NCBI RefSeq assembly: GCF_002920635.1
Contig: NZ_PQSR01000077.1
Coordinates: forward strand, 1 to 36,418
Length of the DNA stretch: 36,418 nucleotides
Origin: Streptomyces sp. Ru72
Lineage (GTDB): Bacteria > Actinomycetota > Actinomycetes > Streptomycetales > Streptomycetaceae
Reading direction: 5' to 3'
Within the stretch, counting starts at the first letter, position 1. Every line of letters begins with the position of its first letter. The notes under the pieces are model-generated. The model saw nothing but the letters and a program-made list of their open reading frames with translations, was not told where the DNA came from and made no database searches. Below are positions 1-8,271 of the stretch, piece by piece. A program made the translations under genes and the position numbers.

Positions 1-1101
1 TGTCCGGCCCCGTGTGCGGGACCATCGCCGAGTGCCACGTCTCGGCGCCGGCCCGGGACTGCCGCACTGGAAGACAAGGCCCCTCGAACCGCGCGCGATG
101 TGCCCGAGGGTGTGGCGCAGGATGTCCCCGGGCTCCTTGGCGAGGACCCGGTCGCGGTCGTAGACGGTACTGGTGCCCTGTTCCATCAGCAGCCAGGGGC
201 GTCCGCCGCCCAGGGAGCGGGCGCGGTCGGCGTGGAAGGCGGCGTCGGCGGCGGCGTCCAGACCGGGTGAGCCGGGGTACTGGTCGGACGTGACGACGTC
301 GAGTTCGCGGGCCATGGCCCACAGGTCGATGTTCTGGTAGCCGGGGAGCATCAGGTTGGTCGTCACCGGCCGGTCGCTGTGCGCGCGGATCGCGTCGCGC
401 TGCTCGCGGTAGGCGGCGATGATCTCGTCGGACCAGAAGCGGCGGAAGTCCAGTGCCTGGCCGGGGTTCTTGTGCCACTGCGTCGCGCGCGGCGGCAGCA
501 CCTGTTCCCAGGAGGTGTAGCGCTGGCTCCAGAACGCCGTTCCCCACGCCTCGTTGAGGGCGTCCAGCGAGCCGTGGCGGGCGCGCAGCCACACCCGGAA
601 GGCGGCGGCGGTGTGGTCGCAGTAGCAGAGCGTGCCGTACTCGTTGTGGACGTGCCACAGGGCGACGGCGGGGTGGTCGCCGTAGCGTCCGGCCAGGGCG
701 GAGGCGATGCGGCGGGCCGCGCTGCGGTAGGCGGGCGCGGTGAGGCAGTAGGTGTCGCGGCTGCCGTGGGTGAGGCGGGTGCCGTCCGGGGTGACCGGCA
801 GCGCGTCGGGATGGGCCAGGGTGAACCAGGGCGGCGGGGAGGCCGTCGGGGTGGCGAGGTCGACGGCCACGCCGTTCGCGTGGAGGCGGTCGATGTGGGC
901 GTCGAGCCAGGCGAAGTCGTAGCGGCCCTCCTCCGGTTCCAGCAGGGCCCAGGAGAAGACGCCTACGGTGGCCAGGTTGACCCTGGCCCGGCGCATGAGT
1001 TCGTCGTCCTCCTTCCACACCGGCTCGTCCCACTGCTCGGGGTTGTAGTCGCCGCCGAAGGCGAGGCCGCCCAGGCGGTCGGTCAGGCTGCGGGTGGTCA
1101 T
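1..1101 (-). CDS. GH42 beta-galactosidase, 3' end missing, frameshift near the edge
   Basis: Hydrolyses terminal beta-galactosides; no signal peptide is visible, so it probably acts on imported oligosaccharides in the cytoplasm. The N-terminal half of the (beta/alpha)8 barrel is clear: GGDYNPEQW near residue 16, acid/base Glu154 in HVHNEYG, and nucleophile Glu307 in LMEQGTS. The ATG at 1101 overlaps the stop of the upstream LacI-type relic (ATGA), and AAGGA lies 7 bases before it. About 367 codons are in the window; the family is usually near 670 residues. Between positions 64 and 65 a single G seems missing: the frame runs ...GLVFQC and then nonsense, while the next frame reads RQSRAGAETWHSAMVPHTGPD, the expected continuation. 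The preceding GLVFQ also looks one residue short. This is either real decay or poor sequence at the edge. Both catalytic glutamates precede the break. Confidence 0.88.
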   Translation of the reverse strand, partial: MTTRSLTDRLGGLAFGGDYNPEQWDEPVWKEDDELMRRARVNLATVGVFSWALLEPEEGRYDFAWLDAHIDRLHANGVAVDLATPTASPPPWFTLAHPDALPVTPDGTRLTHGSRDTYCLTAPAYRSAARRIASALAGRYGDHPAVALWHVHNEYGTLCYCDHTAAAFRVWLRARHGSLDALNEAWGTAFWSQRYTSWEQVLPPRATQWHKNPGQALDFRRFWSDEIIAAYREQRDAIRAHSDRPVTTNLMLPGYQNIDLWAMARELDVVTSDQYPGSPGLDAAADAAFHADRARSLGGGRPWLLMEQGTSTVYDRDRVLAKEPGDILRHTLGHIARGSRGLVFQCGSPGPAPRRGTRRWSRTRGRT

Positions 1102-1958
1102 GACTGGTCCTTGGAAAGAAGGGACTCGGCAACTGCTGGGCGACGACTCCGACGTACCGTCAGAGCTGCGGGAGAAGGAGACGTTCGTCCACCGGCTGCT
1201 CCACCCCGCATCACGGCGCCGAGCCGGCTCATCGACTGCTCGACCGCCACACGGCCGAGTTCCTGTGCAGGTCCGCGGACGGCGGTGAGCGCGAGCGCGT
1301 GCTGCCCGGCCGGCTGCTCCGGGCAGAGGCCGACCACCGAGGCGCCCTCGGGGGCCGACCCCCCGTCCGCGCCCAGCCGGTTGAGCAGCGGGCCGATCAC
1401 TTCCTCGTTCTGCACCACGAACCCGGTGGTCTCGGGCCGGTCGGCGAGCACGCGGGCCGGTGTCCCGGCGGTACCGTCGTACGTGCCGTCGCACGCACGC
1501 TGCAGGAAGCTCGTACCGCGCTGCCCGGAGCGCTCACCGAAGCCCGCCGGGGTGCCTTCGGTGCGTCCGGCGAGCCGCTCGGGGACGCCGGGCCCGTAGC
1601 CGACGAAGGCGACGTCCCGGTGGCCGAGATCGGCGAGGTGGTCCACGCACAGCGCACGGGCGGCCGCGAAGTCGTGGTCGACGCAGGACAGTCCACTGGG
1701 GTCGTCGGGCAGGCCGACGCGCATGGCCTGCGTGCCCTCGGCCCGCAGCGCCGGGATGCGCTGGTCGTCCAGCTCGAGGTCCGAGCGGCGGCCCGCCGGC
1801 GTGCGGGCGCCGGCGCCGGGGTGGTGGCCTGGGGCCGCCGCGGAACGGTGGACGCCACGCCGGGTCTCCTCGGAGATCGTGCGCTTGCCGTCGAGCTCGT
1901 GGCTGGCCGTGCTGGACGAGACGCGTGCGCATCCGGCCACGTCGGCGATGGTCACCAT
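1098..1958 (-). pseudogene. LacI/CebR-like regulator with in-frame internal deletion
   Basis: A relic of a LacI-family sugar-responsive repressor, about 286 residues against 340-350 for the family. The start TIADVA, then GKRTISEETRR and GARTPAGRRS, mark the DNA-binding domain. Normally conserved helix-turn-helix positions are altered (expected AGVS-STVSYVL; seen ARVS-STASHEL; expected ALGY, seen APGH). After GRRS (about 1782) the sequence jumps to DLELDDQRIPALRAEG, so roughly 60-65 residues of the first effector-binding subdomain are absent without loss of frame. The rest (GLPDDPSGLSCVDHDF, HLADLGHRDVAFVGYGP, ADRPETTGFVVQNEE, AVEQSMSRLG) is recognisable. The start at 1958 was chosen because the DNA-binding domain begins there; a GGAAGG lies rather far upstream. 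Its TGA overlaps the GH42 ATG. It is unlikely to work as a repressor. Resemblance to CebR is from memory of the family. Confidence 0.8.
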
Positions 1959-2156
1959 GGTGGCGTGTCCGTGTCCTTCCTGACGGTGGTGGGGGAGCGG
2001 CTCCGCTCCAGCAGCGGGGGATGGGCGGGCGGAGCCGCTCCCGGTCAAAGGGCGGGGTTGCAGGCGGGCGACCGGTTCACCCCTTGGCCGCGCTGCGTTC
2101 GCGGAGCCCGGTTCGACTCGTTACTCAAGGCGACGGCCCTTCCCCTCCGGATCGTC

Positions 2157-2166
2157 GAAGCGCTTC
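2157..2166. promoter_or_regulatory. LacI-type operator, half-conserved copy
   Basis: GAAGCGCTTC is a perfect 10-base palindrome with the central CG typical of LacI-family operators. The flanks (GTC...ACC) are not symmetric. The same core recurs 122 bases downstream, so the pair could support looping by a tetrameric repressor (inference). Confidence 0.6.
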
Positions 2167-2227
2167 ACCTGGTCCGGCGGGGAACGTTAATGACACGTTT
2201 CTTGCAAAACAAGAGGGCAGGCGTCAT

Positions 2228-2238
2228 CGAAAATTTCT
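2228..2238. promoter_or_regulatory. CGAAA-N-TTTC element (possible xylan-type operator)
   Basis: CGAAAATTTCT differs at one end base from the CGAAA-N-TTTCG palindrome that I recall being described upstream of xylan-degradation genes in streptomycetes. It lies about 90 bases before the GH3 start, between the two GAAGCGCTTC palindromes. With an A/T-rich core it could be coincidence. Confidence 0.35.
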
Positions 2239-2251
2239 TTTGGTCTAGTCG

Positions 2252-2257
2252 TTGACA
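2252..2257 (+). promoter_or_regulatory. Possible -35 hexamer for the GH3 operon
   Basis: TTGACA is a perfect -35 hexamer. The matching -10 would fall near 2275-2281, where there is no AT-rich hexamer, as is common in streptomycetes. The palindrome at 2279-2294 would then cover the -10/+1 region, a typical repressor position. Assignment is tentative. Confidence 0.35.
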
Positions 2258-2278
2258 GCCTGCGGCTGCAGTGGGAGC

Positions 2279-2294
2279 GTCGAAGCGCTTCGAC
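2279..2294. promoter_or_regulatory. LacI-type operator, perfect 16-bp palindrome
   Basis: GTCGAAGCGCTTCGAC is perfectly self-complementary with a central CG, as in LacI-family operators. It lies 34 bases before the GH3 GTG start and just downstream of a TTGACA. The obvious local regulator, the LacI relic at 1098-1958, is damaged, so the site is either orphaned or read by a regulator encoded elsewhere. Confidence 0.7.
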
Positions 2295-2327
2295 AGCCCG
2301 TCACCAGCCTGCTTAGGGGTCTTCCTC

Positions 2328-5210
2328 GTGGGTTCTTCGTCCCTGCCTGCCGCCAGGCTCCCGTTCCGCGACCCGGTACTGCCCATCGACAAGCGCGTCG
2401 ACGACCTGCTCGGGCGGCTCACGCTCGACGAGCGGATCGCGCTGCTGCACCAGTACGCACCGGCCGTCGAGCGCCTCGGCATCGCCTCGTTCCGCACCGG
2501 CACGGAGGCGCTGCACGGCGTGTCCTGGCTCGGCGAGGCGACGGTCTTCCCGCAGGCCGTGGGACTCGGCGCGACCTGGGACGAGGGCCTGGTCCACCAG
2601 GTCGCCGAGGCCGTCTCCGTCGAGCTGCGCGCTTTCCACTACCACCGCCCGACGGCGAACGGCATCGGCACCAACAGCCTCCAGGCGTGGGCCCCCGTGG
2701 TGAACCTGCTGCGCGACCCGCGCTGGGGCCGCAACGAGGAGGGCTACTCCGAGGACCCGGTACACACGGCACGGCTGGGCACGGCCTACTGCGCGGGTCT
2801 GGCCGGCGGCCATCCCACCTACCTGCGCGCGGCCGCGGTGCTCAAGCACTTCCTCGCCTACAACAACGAGGACGACCGCTGCGTCACCTCCTCCGGCCTG
2901 CGCCCGCGCGTCCTGCAGGAGTACGACCTGGCCGCCTTCCGGCCCGTCGTCGCCTCGGGCGCGGCCACCGGCGCGATGGCCGCGTACAACCTGGTCAACG
3001 GCCGCCCCTGTCACGTCAGCCCGCTCATCGAGACCGAACTGCGCAGCTGGGCCCTACCGACCGGACACGAGCTGTTCGTCGTCAGCGACGCCGAGGCGCC
3101 GTCCAACCTGGTCGACCCGGAGCACTACTTCGACGACCACGCCGCGGGCCACGCCGCGGCGCTGAAGGCCGGCATCGACAGTTTCACCGACCAGAACGAG
3201 GACAGCGCGACCGTGATCGGCCGGCTGCGCGAGGCTCTGGAGCGCGGCCTGATCGACGAGGCGGACATCGACCGCGCGGTACGGCGCCAGCTGCAACTGC
3301 GCTTCCGGCTCGGGGAGTTCGACCCCGACCTCGATCCGTACACCGGCATCGGCCCGGAGGTGATCGACTGCGCCGAGCACCGCGCCCTCGCCCTGCGCGC
3401 CGCGACCGAATCGGTGGTGCTGCTCAAGAACGACGGCCTGCTGCCCCTCGACGCGGACCGCACACCGCGGGTCGCCGTCATCGGCCCGCTCGCCGACACC
3501 CTGTACGAGGACTGGTACAGCGGCACCCTGCCCTACGAGGTCGGCATCGCCTCCGGGCTGCGCGCGGCGCTCGGGGACGACGGCGGCGACGTCGTCACCG
3601 TGGAGGGCGCCGACCGGATCGCGCTGCGTTCCCGAACCACGGGCGACCCACTGGGCGGGACCGCGTTCGCCGTCTCCGAGTGGGGAAACGGCGCCCTGAC
3701 CCTGCGCGACACCGCGACCGGCCGCTACCTCACGCGCAAGGACGACGACTCGCTCGTCGCGGACCGGGAGGTCATCAAGACCTGGTTCATCAACGAAACC
3801 TTCTTCCTGGAGCCCGATCCGGCCGGCGACGCCGACACCGTGCTCCTGCGCAACGCCTTCACGGGCCGCTACGCGGTCGTCGATCCCGCCGACGGCCGGG
3901 TCCGCGTCACCGCCGAAACCCCGCAGGCCGCCGAACGCTGGCAGCGCGAGCTGCTGCGGGACGGCGCGGCCGAGGCCCGGGCCGCCGCAGAGGCGGCCGA
4001 CGTGGCGATCGTCGTCCTCGGCAACCACCCGCTCATCAACGGCCGCGAGACCGAGGACCGTACGGGCATCGCACTGCCCCAGACCCAGGAGGCGCTGCTG
4101 CGCGCGGTCGCCGCGGTCCGCCCGGAGACGGCGCTCGTCGTCATGAGCAGCTACCCCTACGCCCTCGACTGGGCCGATGAGCACCTGCCCGCCGTGGTGT
4201 GGACGTCCCACGGCGGGCAGGAGACAGGCCGGGCACTGGCCGCCGTACTGCTCGGCGAGGCCGACCCCGCGGGCCGGCTGCCGCAGACCTGGTACCGGGG
4301 CGACGACGAGCTCCCGCACCCGCTCGACTACGACGTCATCAAGGCGGGCTGGACCTACCAGTACCACCGCACGGCATCCCTGTACCCGTTCGGCCACGGC
4401 CTGTCGTACACCGACTTCGCCCACGAGGACCTGCGGCTGTCCACGGCGACGGTGGCGCAGGACGGCACGCTCGACGTCACGGTGACGCTCTCCAACACCG
4501 GAACGCGGTCCGGAAGCGAGGTGGTCCAGCTCTACGTCCGCGCCCTGGACGCCCGCTACGAGGCGCCCCGGCTGAAGCTCGCCGACTTCCGCAAGGTACG
4601 GCTCGAAGCAGGCGAGAGCCGGGAGCTGGTCTTCCGCCTCGCCGCCGAACAGCTCGCTCACTGGGACGTCGCCACAGGGGCCTTCACCGTGGACCCCGGT
4701 GCCTACGAGGTCCTCGTCGCCCGTTCCGCGGAACACGTCACCCTGACCGCCCCGCTGACGGTGACCGGCGCGGCCCCCGAACCCCGGGCGGTCGTCGACC
4801 GGCGCACCCTGGCCGTCGACTTCGACGACTACACGGACGTCACCCTCGTCGACGCCACCCGCACCGCCGGCGACGCGGTCACCCCGGCCGATCCCGCGCG
4901 TCCCGCGACCCTGCTGTTCCGCTCCGTCGACCTGTCCCGTGCCGCCCGCTTCGAGGCCGAGGTGGCGCGCGAGGTCACCGGCCCGGGCGAGGCACGCCTC
5001 GAGGTCCGGGCCGGCGACCGGCTGCTGACGGAGATCGCCGTACCGGTCACGGGCAGCCGCTACACGTGGACCACGGTAGCCGCCGGCACCGCAGCCCCCG
5101 GCAGCGGTGTCCAGGACCTGCGGCTGACCCTGCACGGTGCCTTCCGCCTCGCCGCCTTCCGCTTCGGTTCGCCCGCCGACGACCCGCACGGCGAGCCCGG
5201 AGCCGTCTGA
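2328..5210 (+). CDS. GH3 beta-glucosidase / beta-xylosidase with inserted and C-terminal accessory domains
   Basis: A retaining exo-acting glycosidase of 960 residues without signal peptide, so probably cytoplasmic and acting on imported oligosaccharides. The N-terminal GH3 barrel starts with DKRVDDLLGRLTLDERIALL and includes GRNEEGYSEDP; the nucleophile is Asp254 in VVSDAEA. The second GH3 domain is interrupted at about residues 435-545 by a beta-trefoil/fascin-like stretch with two internal repeats (LRDTATGRYLTRK, LRNAFTGRYAVVD). A fibronectin-III-like domain follows at about 713-815, then a CBM6-like domain at about 828-960 (FDDYTDVTLVDATRTAGDAV). The GTG at 2328 is preferred: AGGGG lies 8 bases upstream, and the open frame before it runs through the operator at 2279-2294. 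Substrate is uncertain; with two GH31 alpha-xylosidases nearby, a glucan backbone beta-glucosidase is plausible. Confidence 0.9.
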   Translation: MGSSSLPAARLPFRDPVLPIDKRVDDLLGRLTLDERIALLHQYAPAVERLGIASFRTGTEALHGVSWLGEATVFPQAVGLGATWDEGLVHQVAEAVSVELRAFHYHRPTANGIGTNSLQAWAPVVNLLRDPRWGRNEEGYSEDPVHTARLGTAYCAGLAGGHPTYLRAAAVLKHFLAYNNEDDRCVTSSGLRPRVLQEYDLAAFRPVVASGAATGAMAAYNLVNGRPCHVSPLIETELRSWALPTGHELFVVSDAEAPSNLVDPEHYFDDHAAGHAAALKAGIDSFTDQNEDSATVIGRLREALERGLIDEADIDRAVRRQLQLRFRLGEFDPDLDPYTGIGPEVIDCAEHRALALRAATESVVLLKNDGLLPLDADRTPRVAVIGPLADTLYEDWYSGTLPYEVGIASGLRAALGDDGGDVVTVEGADRIALRSRTTGDPLGGTAFAVSEWGNGALTLRDTATGRYLTRKDDDSLVADREVIKTWFINETFFLEPDPAGDADTVLLRNAFTGRYAVVDPADGRVRVTAETPQAAERWQRELLRDGAAEARAAAEAADVAIVVLGNHPLINGRETEDRTGIALPQTQEALLRAVAAVRPETALVVMSSYPYALDWADEHLPAVVWTSHGGQETGRALAAVLLGEADPAGRLPQTWYRGDDELPHPLDYDVIKAGWTYQYHRTASLYPFGHGLSYTDFAHEDLRLSTATVAQDGTLDVTVTLSNTGTRSGSEVVQLYVRALDARYEAPRLKLADFRKVRLEAGESRELVFRLAAEQLAHWDVATGAFTVDPGAYEVLVARSAEHVTLTAPLTVTGAAPEPRAVVDRRTLAVDFDDYTDVTLVDATRTAGDAVTPADPARPATLLFRSVDLSRAARFEAEVAREVTGPGEARLEVRAGDRLLTEIAVPVTGSRYTWTTVAAGTAAPGSGVQDLRLTLHGAFRLAAFRFGSPADDPHGEPGAV

Positions 5211-5230
5211 CAGAGCCAGGACCGAACCAC

Positions 5231-5812
5231 ATGACCAACCCCCCCATCCCGGTGCCCTCCGCCGGCTTCCGCTTCGGCGCCGCCGGCGCCGCCCACCGGA
5301 TCAAGGGTGCCCACGACGAGGACGCCCGCGGCCCCTCCTTCCGGGACACCTTCAGCCACAGCCCGGGCCGCACGGTCGCCGGAGCCACCGGCGACACGGC
5401 CGCCGACCACCACCACCGACACGGCGAGGACATCGCCCTGGTGATCGGCACCCCGCCGGACTTCGCCGGCCTGAACCACTACCGGCCCAGCCTCGTCACC
5501 GCCGCTCCGCACCGGGCACCCGATGCGGAGCAGGGCACCGCGGTGGACATCGGCGTGGCCGAAGTGGACCCGTACGGCACCCGGCACACCACCATGGGCC
5601 GGCCCGTCGTCCCGTCCGGGCTCACCGAGTTGCTTCTCCACCTCCACGCCCGCTGCCCGCAGCCGCCCTCGGTCCGGATCACCGAGGACGACGCCGCCGA
5701 CGCCGGCACCGTCGCAGCCGACGACACCCTGACCCGAACCCCGAAGGACAGCTACCGCTGGTACCGGGACCTGATGAGCGCACACCGTGCCGTGAGGAAG
5801 GACGCCCGATGA
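5231..5812 (+). pseudogene. GH1 beta-glucosidase relic with two in-frame deletions
   Basis: A 193-residue frame that is the remains of a GH1 (BglC-type) beta-glucosidase, normally about 440-480 residues. The N-terminus GFRFGAAGAAHRIKGAHDED corresponds to the usual FRFGAATAAYQIEGA. After GEDIALV (about 5443) it jumps to IGTPPDFAGLNHYRPS, losing some 200 residues including the acid/base NEP motif. After VAADDT (about 5728) it jumps to LTRTPKDSYRWYRDL, losing about 50 more, including the usual WSLLDNFEW segment. The nucleophile motif ITENG survives only as ITEDD. The frame is uninterrupted, and its TGA overlaps the ATG of the GH31 gene (ATGA). It begins 20 bases after the GH3 stop. It cannot be a working glycosidase; any role would be in translation coupling. 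Confidence 0.85.
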
Positions 5813-8091
5813 AGTTCACGGACGGTTACTGGCTGATGCGCCCGGGCTGCACCCCGCGCTTCGCCGCCGAGGTCGCGGACGTCCGCGCCGGCGCCAACCG
5901 GATGACTCTCCACGCCCCCGTGAAGCACGTCGCCCGCCGCGGCGGCACCCTCAACAGCCCGCTGCTGACGGTGGAGTGCTGGTCCCCTGCCGAGGGCGTG
6001 ATCGGCGTGCGCACCACCCACCACGCCGGATCGGCGCGCAGCGGACCCGAGTTCGCGCTGCCGGGCGCCGGCGAGGGCGTGGGGAAGGTCAGCCGAAACG
6101 GCACGCTGCTGGAACTCACCTCCGGCGAACTGACCCTGCGCGTCGACAGCTCCCAGCCGTGGCGGCTGGAGTTCACCGCGGACGGGCGCGTGCTGACCGC
6201 CGCGGGCGAGCGGGGAACCGGGTTCGTCACCGACGCCGAGGGCCGCCATCACATGGTGGCGCAACTCTCGCTCGGAGTCGGTGAGTCGGTGTACGGCCTG
6301 GGCGAGCGGTTCACTCCGTTCGTCAAGAACGGCCAGACGGTGGACATCTGGCAGGCCGATGGCGGCACGAGCAGTGAACAGGCCTACAAGAACATCCCGT
6401 TCCATCTGACCAACCGGGGCTACGGCGTCTTCGTCAACCACCCGGGCAAGGTCAGCTACGAGGTCGGTTCGGAGTCGGTCGGCCAGGTCCAGTTCAGCGT
6501 CGAGGACCAGTCGCTGGAGTACTTCGTCGTGTACGGCCCCACCCCGAAGCAGGTCCTGGAGCGCTACACCGCGCTCACCGGCCGTCCGGCGCTGCCCCCT
6601 GCCTGGGCGCTGGGCCTGTGGCTGACCACGTCCTTCACCACCGACTACGACGAGGCCACCGTCAACCGGTTCATCGACGGCATGGCCGAGCGCGGCATCC
6701 CACTGAGCGTCTTCCACTTCGACTGCTTCTGGATGCGCGCCTACCAGTGGTGCGATTTCGACTGGGACTCCGACACCTTCCCCGACCCGGCGGGCATGCT
6801 GGCCCGGCTCAAGGAACGGGGCCTGCGGATCTCCGCCTGGATCAACCCGTACATCGCCCAGAAGTCCCCCCTGTTCGAGGAGGGCATGCGCGAGGGCCAC
6901 CTGGTGCGCCGACCGGACGGCACCGTGTGGCAGTGGGACCTGTGGCAGGCCGGCATGGCTCTGGTGGACTTCACCAACCCGGCCGCCCGCGACTGGTACA
7001 CCGGCAAGCTGCGCACTCTGCTCGCCCAGGGCGTGGACTGCTTCAAGACCGACTTCGGCGAGCGCATCCCCACGGACGTCGTCTGGCACGACGGCTCCGA
7101 CCCGGAGCGGATGCACAACTACTACACCCACCTCTACAACCAAGCTGTCTTCGAGCTGCTGCGCGAGGAGCGCGGCGAGGGAGAGGCGCTGCTCTTCGCC
7201 CGCTCGGCCACCGCCGGCGGCCAGCAGTACCCCGTGCACTGGGGCGGGGACTGCGACTCCCACTTCGGCGCCATGGCCGAGTCGCTGCGCGGCGGACTCT
7301 CCCTCGGCCTGTCCGGCTTCGGCTTCTGGAGCCACGACATCGGCGGCTTCGAGGGCACCCCCACCCCCACCGTCTTCAAGCGCTGGGTGCAGTTCGGCCT
7401 GCTCTCCTCGCACAGCCGCCTGCACGGCAGCAACTCGTACCGCGTCCCGTGGGACTACGGCGAGGAAGCGGTCGAGGTCACCCGCGAGTTCACCCTCCTC
7501 AAGCACCGCCTCGCCCCCTACCTGCAGCGCGCCGCCCAGCAGGCGCACACCACCGGCATCCCCGTGATGCGCGCCATGCTGCTGGAGTTCCCCGACGACC
7601 CCACGGCGGCCCTGCTCGACCGGCAGTACATGCTCGGCGACGACCTGCTCGTCGCACCGGTCCTCACCGACGACGGCACGGTCGAGTACTACGTGCCCGA
7701 GGGAACCTGGACCAACATCCTGACCGGCGCCCGGGTCACCGGCCCTCGCTGGGTGCGTGAGCAGCACGACTTCCACACCCTGCCACTGCTGGCCCGCCCG
7801 GACTCCGTCATCCCACTGGCGGCCGACGACCAGCACCCGGTCTCCGCCTGGGCCGAGGGCGTCGAACTGCGGGTGCACTCGTTCGTCGACGGCGCCGAGC
7901 GCACGGTCGTGATCCCGAGTACCGACGGCCCCGGCGAGACGGCCCGCTTCCGCGTGCGCCGCGAGGGCGGCCGGCTCCACGTGAGGACCGACAGCCCGCA
8001 TCCCTGGCAGCTGCGCATCGGCGGCCCGGACGGCACCGTGCACAGCAGCACCGCGGGGCTCGCGGTGACCGACTTCCCCTTCGAGGACTGA
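5809..8091 (+). CDS. yicI: GH31 alpha-xylosidase, YicI type
   Basis: Removes alpha-1,6-linked xylose from the non-reducing end of xyloglucan oligosaccharides or isoprimeverose, in the cytoplasm (no signal peptide). The 760-residue length matches E. coli YicI, and the start MKFTDGYWLMRPG is typical. Nucleophile Asp415 sits in KTDFGERIP and acid/base Asp481 in HWGGDCDS, nearly the E. coli positions (416, 482). YGLGERFTPFVKNGQ and FHFDCFWM, expected of the alpha-xylosidase subgroup, are intact. The ATG overlaps the stop of the GH1 relic, so translation is probably coupled to it. The neighbouring GH3, GH42 and second GH31 fit xyloglucan side-chain removal. Confidence 0.93.
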   Translation: MKFTDGYWLMRPGCTPRFAAEVADVRAGANRMTLHAPVKHVARRGGTLNSPLLTVECWSPAEGVIGVRTTHHAGSARSGPEFALPGAGEGVGKVSRNGTLLELTSGELTLRVDSSQPWRLEFTADGRVLTAAGERGTGFVTDAEGRHHMVAQLSLGVGESVYGLGERFTPFVKNGQTVDIWQADGGTSSEQAYKNIPFHLTNRGYGVFVNHPGKVSYEVGSESVGQVQFSVEDQSLEYFVVYGPTPKQVLERYTALTGRPALPPAWALGLWLTTSFTTDYDEATVNRFIDGMAERGIPLSVFHFDCFWMRAYQWCDFDWDSDTFPDPAGMLARLKERGLRISAWINPYIAQKSPLFEEGMREGHLVRRPDGTVWQWDLWQAGMALVDFTNPAARDWYTGKLRTLLAQGVDCFKTDFGERIPTDVVWHDGSDPERMHNYYTHLYNQAVFELLREERGEGEALLFARSATAGGQQYPVHWGGDCDSHFGAMAESLRGGLSLGLSGFGFWSHDIGGFEGTPTPTVFKRWVQFGLLSSHSRLHGSNSYRVPWDYGEEAVEVTREFTLLKHRLAPYLQRAAQQAHTTGIPVMRAMLLEFPDDPTAALLDRQYMLGDDLLVAPVLTDDGTVEYYVPEGTWTNILTGARVTGPRWVREQHDFHTLPLLARPDSVIPLAADDQHPVSAWAEGVELRVHSFVDGAERTVVIPSTDGPGETARFRVRREGGRLHVRTDSPHPWQLRIGGPDGTVHSSTAGLAVTDFPFED

Positions 8092-8227
8092 CGTCCTGCC
8101 CCTCCAGCCGTGGTTCGTTCCGTGGACCGGCGCAGCGCCCGCGTCCGCCCTCGACCGGCCCGCCACGGTCCTCGCCGTCGAGTTCGACGGTGGACCCGAC
8201 CTCTCCCGAGGCACCGACCACGCGTAG
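8090..8227 (+). pseudogene. Possible C-terminal tail of an unidentified lost gene
   Basis: Between the two GH31 genes an open stretch without a start codon reads LPLQPWFVPWTG, then DRPATVLAVEFDGG, and ends in TAG at 8225-8227. It has protein-like composition and ends shortly before the ribosome binding site GGAAGGA of the next gene. It looks like the tail of a gene whose body was deleted, in keeping with other relics here, but I do not recognise the family. It may simply be spacer. Confidence 0.25.
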
Positions 8228-8271
8228 GCCCCACCGCCATCGCCACCCGCACCGGAAGGAACCGTACGCCC

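Larger units (their letters stand above)
1959..2327. other. Divergent intergenic region between LacI relic and GH3 gene
   Basis: This 369-base gap separates the minus-strand LacI-relic/GH42 pair from the plus-strand GH3-GH1-GH31 series. It holds two GAAGCGCTTC palindromes, one CGAAA-N-TTTC element and a TTGACA hexamer, listed separately. The part nearest the LacI relic (about 1975-2150) shows no element I can name. Confidence 0.7.

Noticed and set aside
379..1599. Long plus-strand open frame opposite GH42 and the LacI relic
   Set aside because: Its product is Val/Gly/Arg-rich without family signature, and the minus strand carries clear GH42 and LacI motifs; it is a high-G+C antisense shadow.
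2074..2110. Minus-strand stretch ending RERSAAKG and TGA, resembling the tail of a sugar ABC permease
   Set aside because: Only about ten residues look right, and such a tail is too short and common to support a relic permease.
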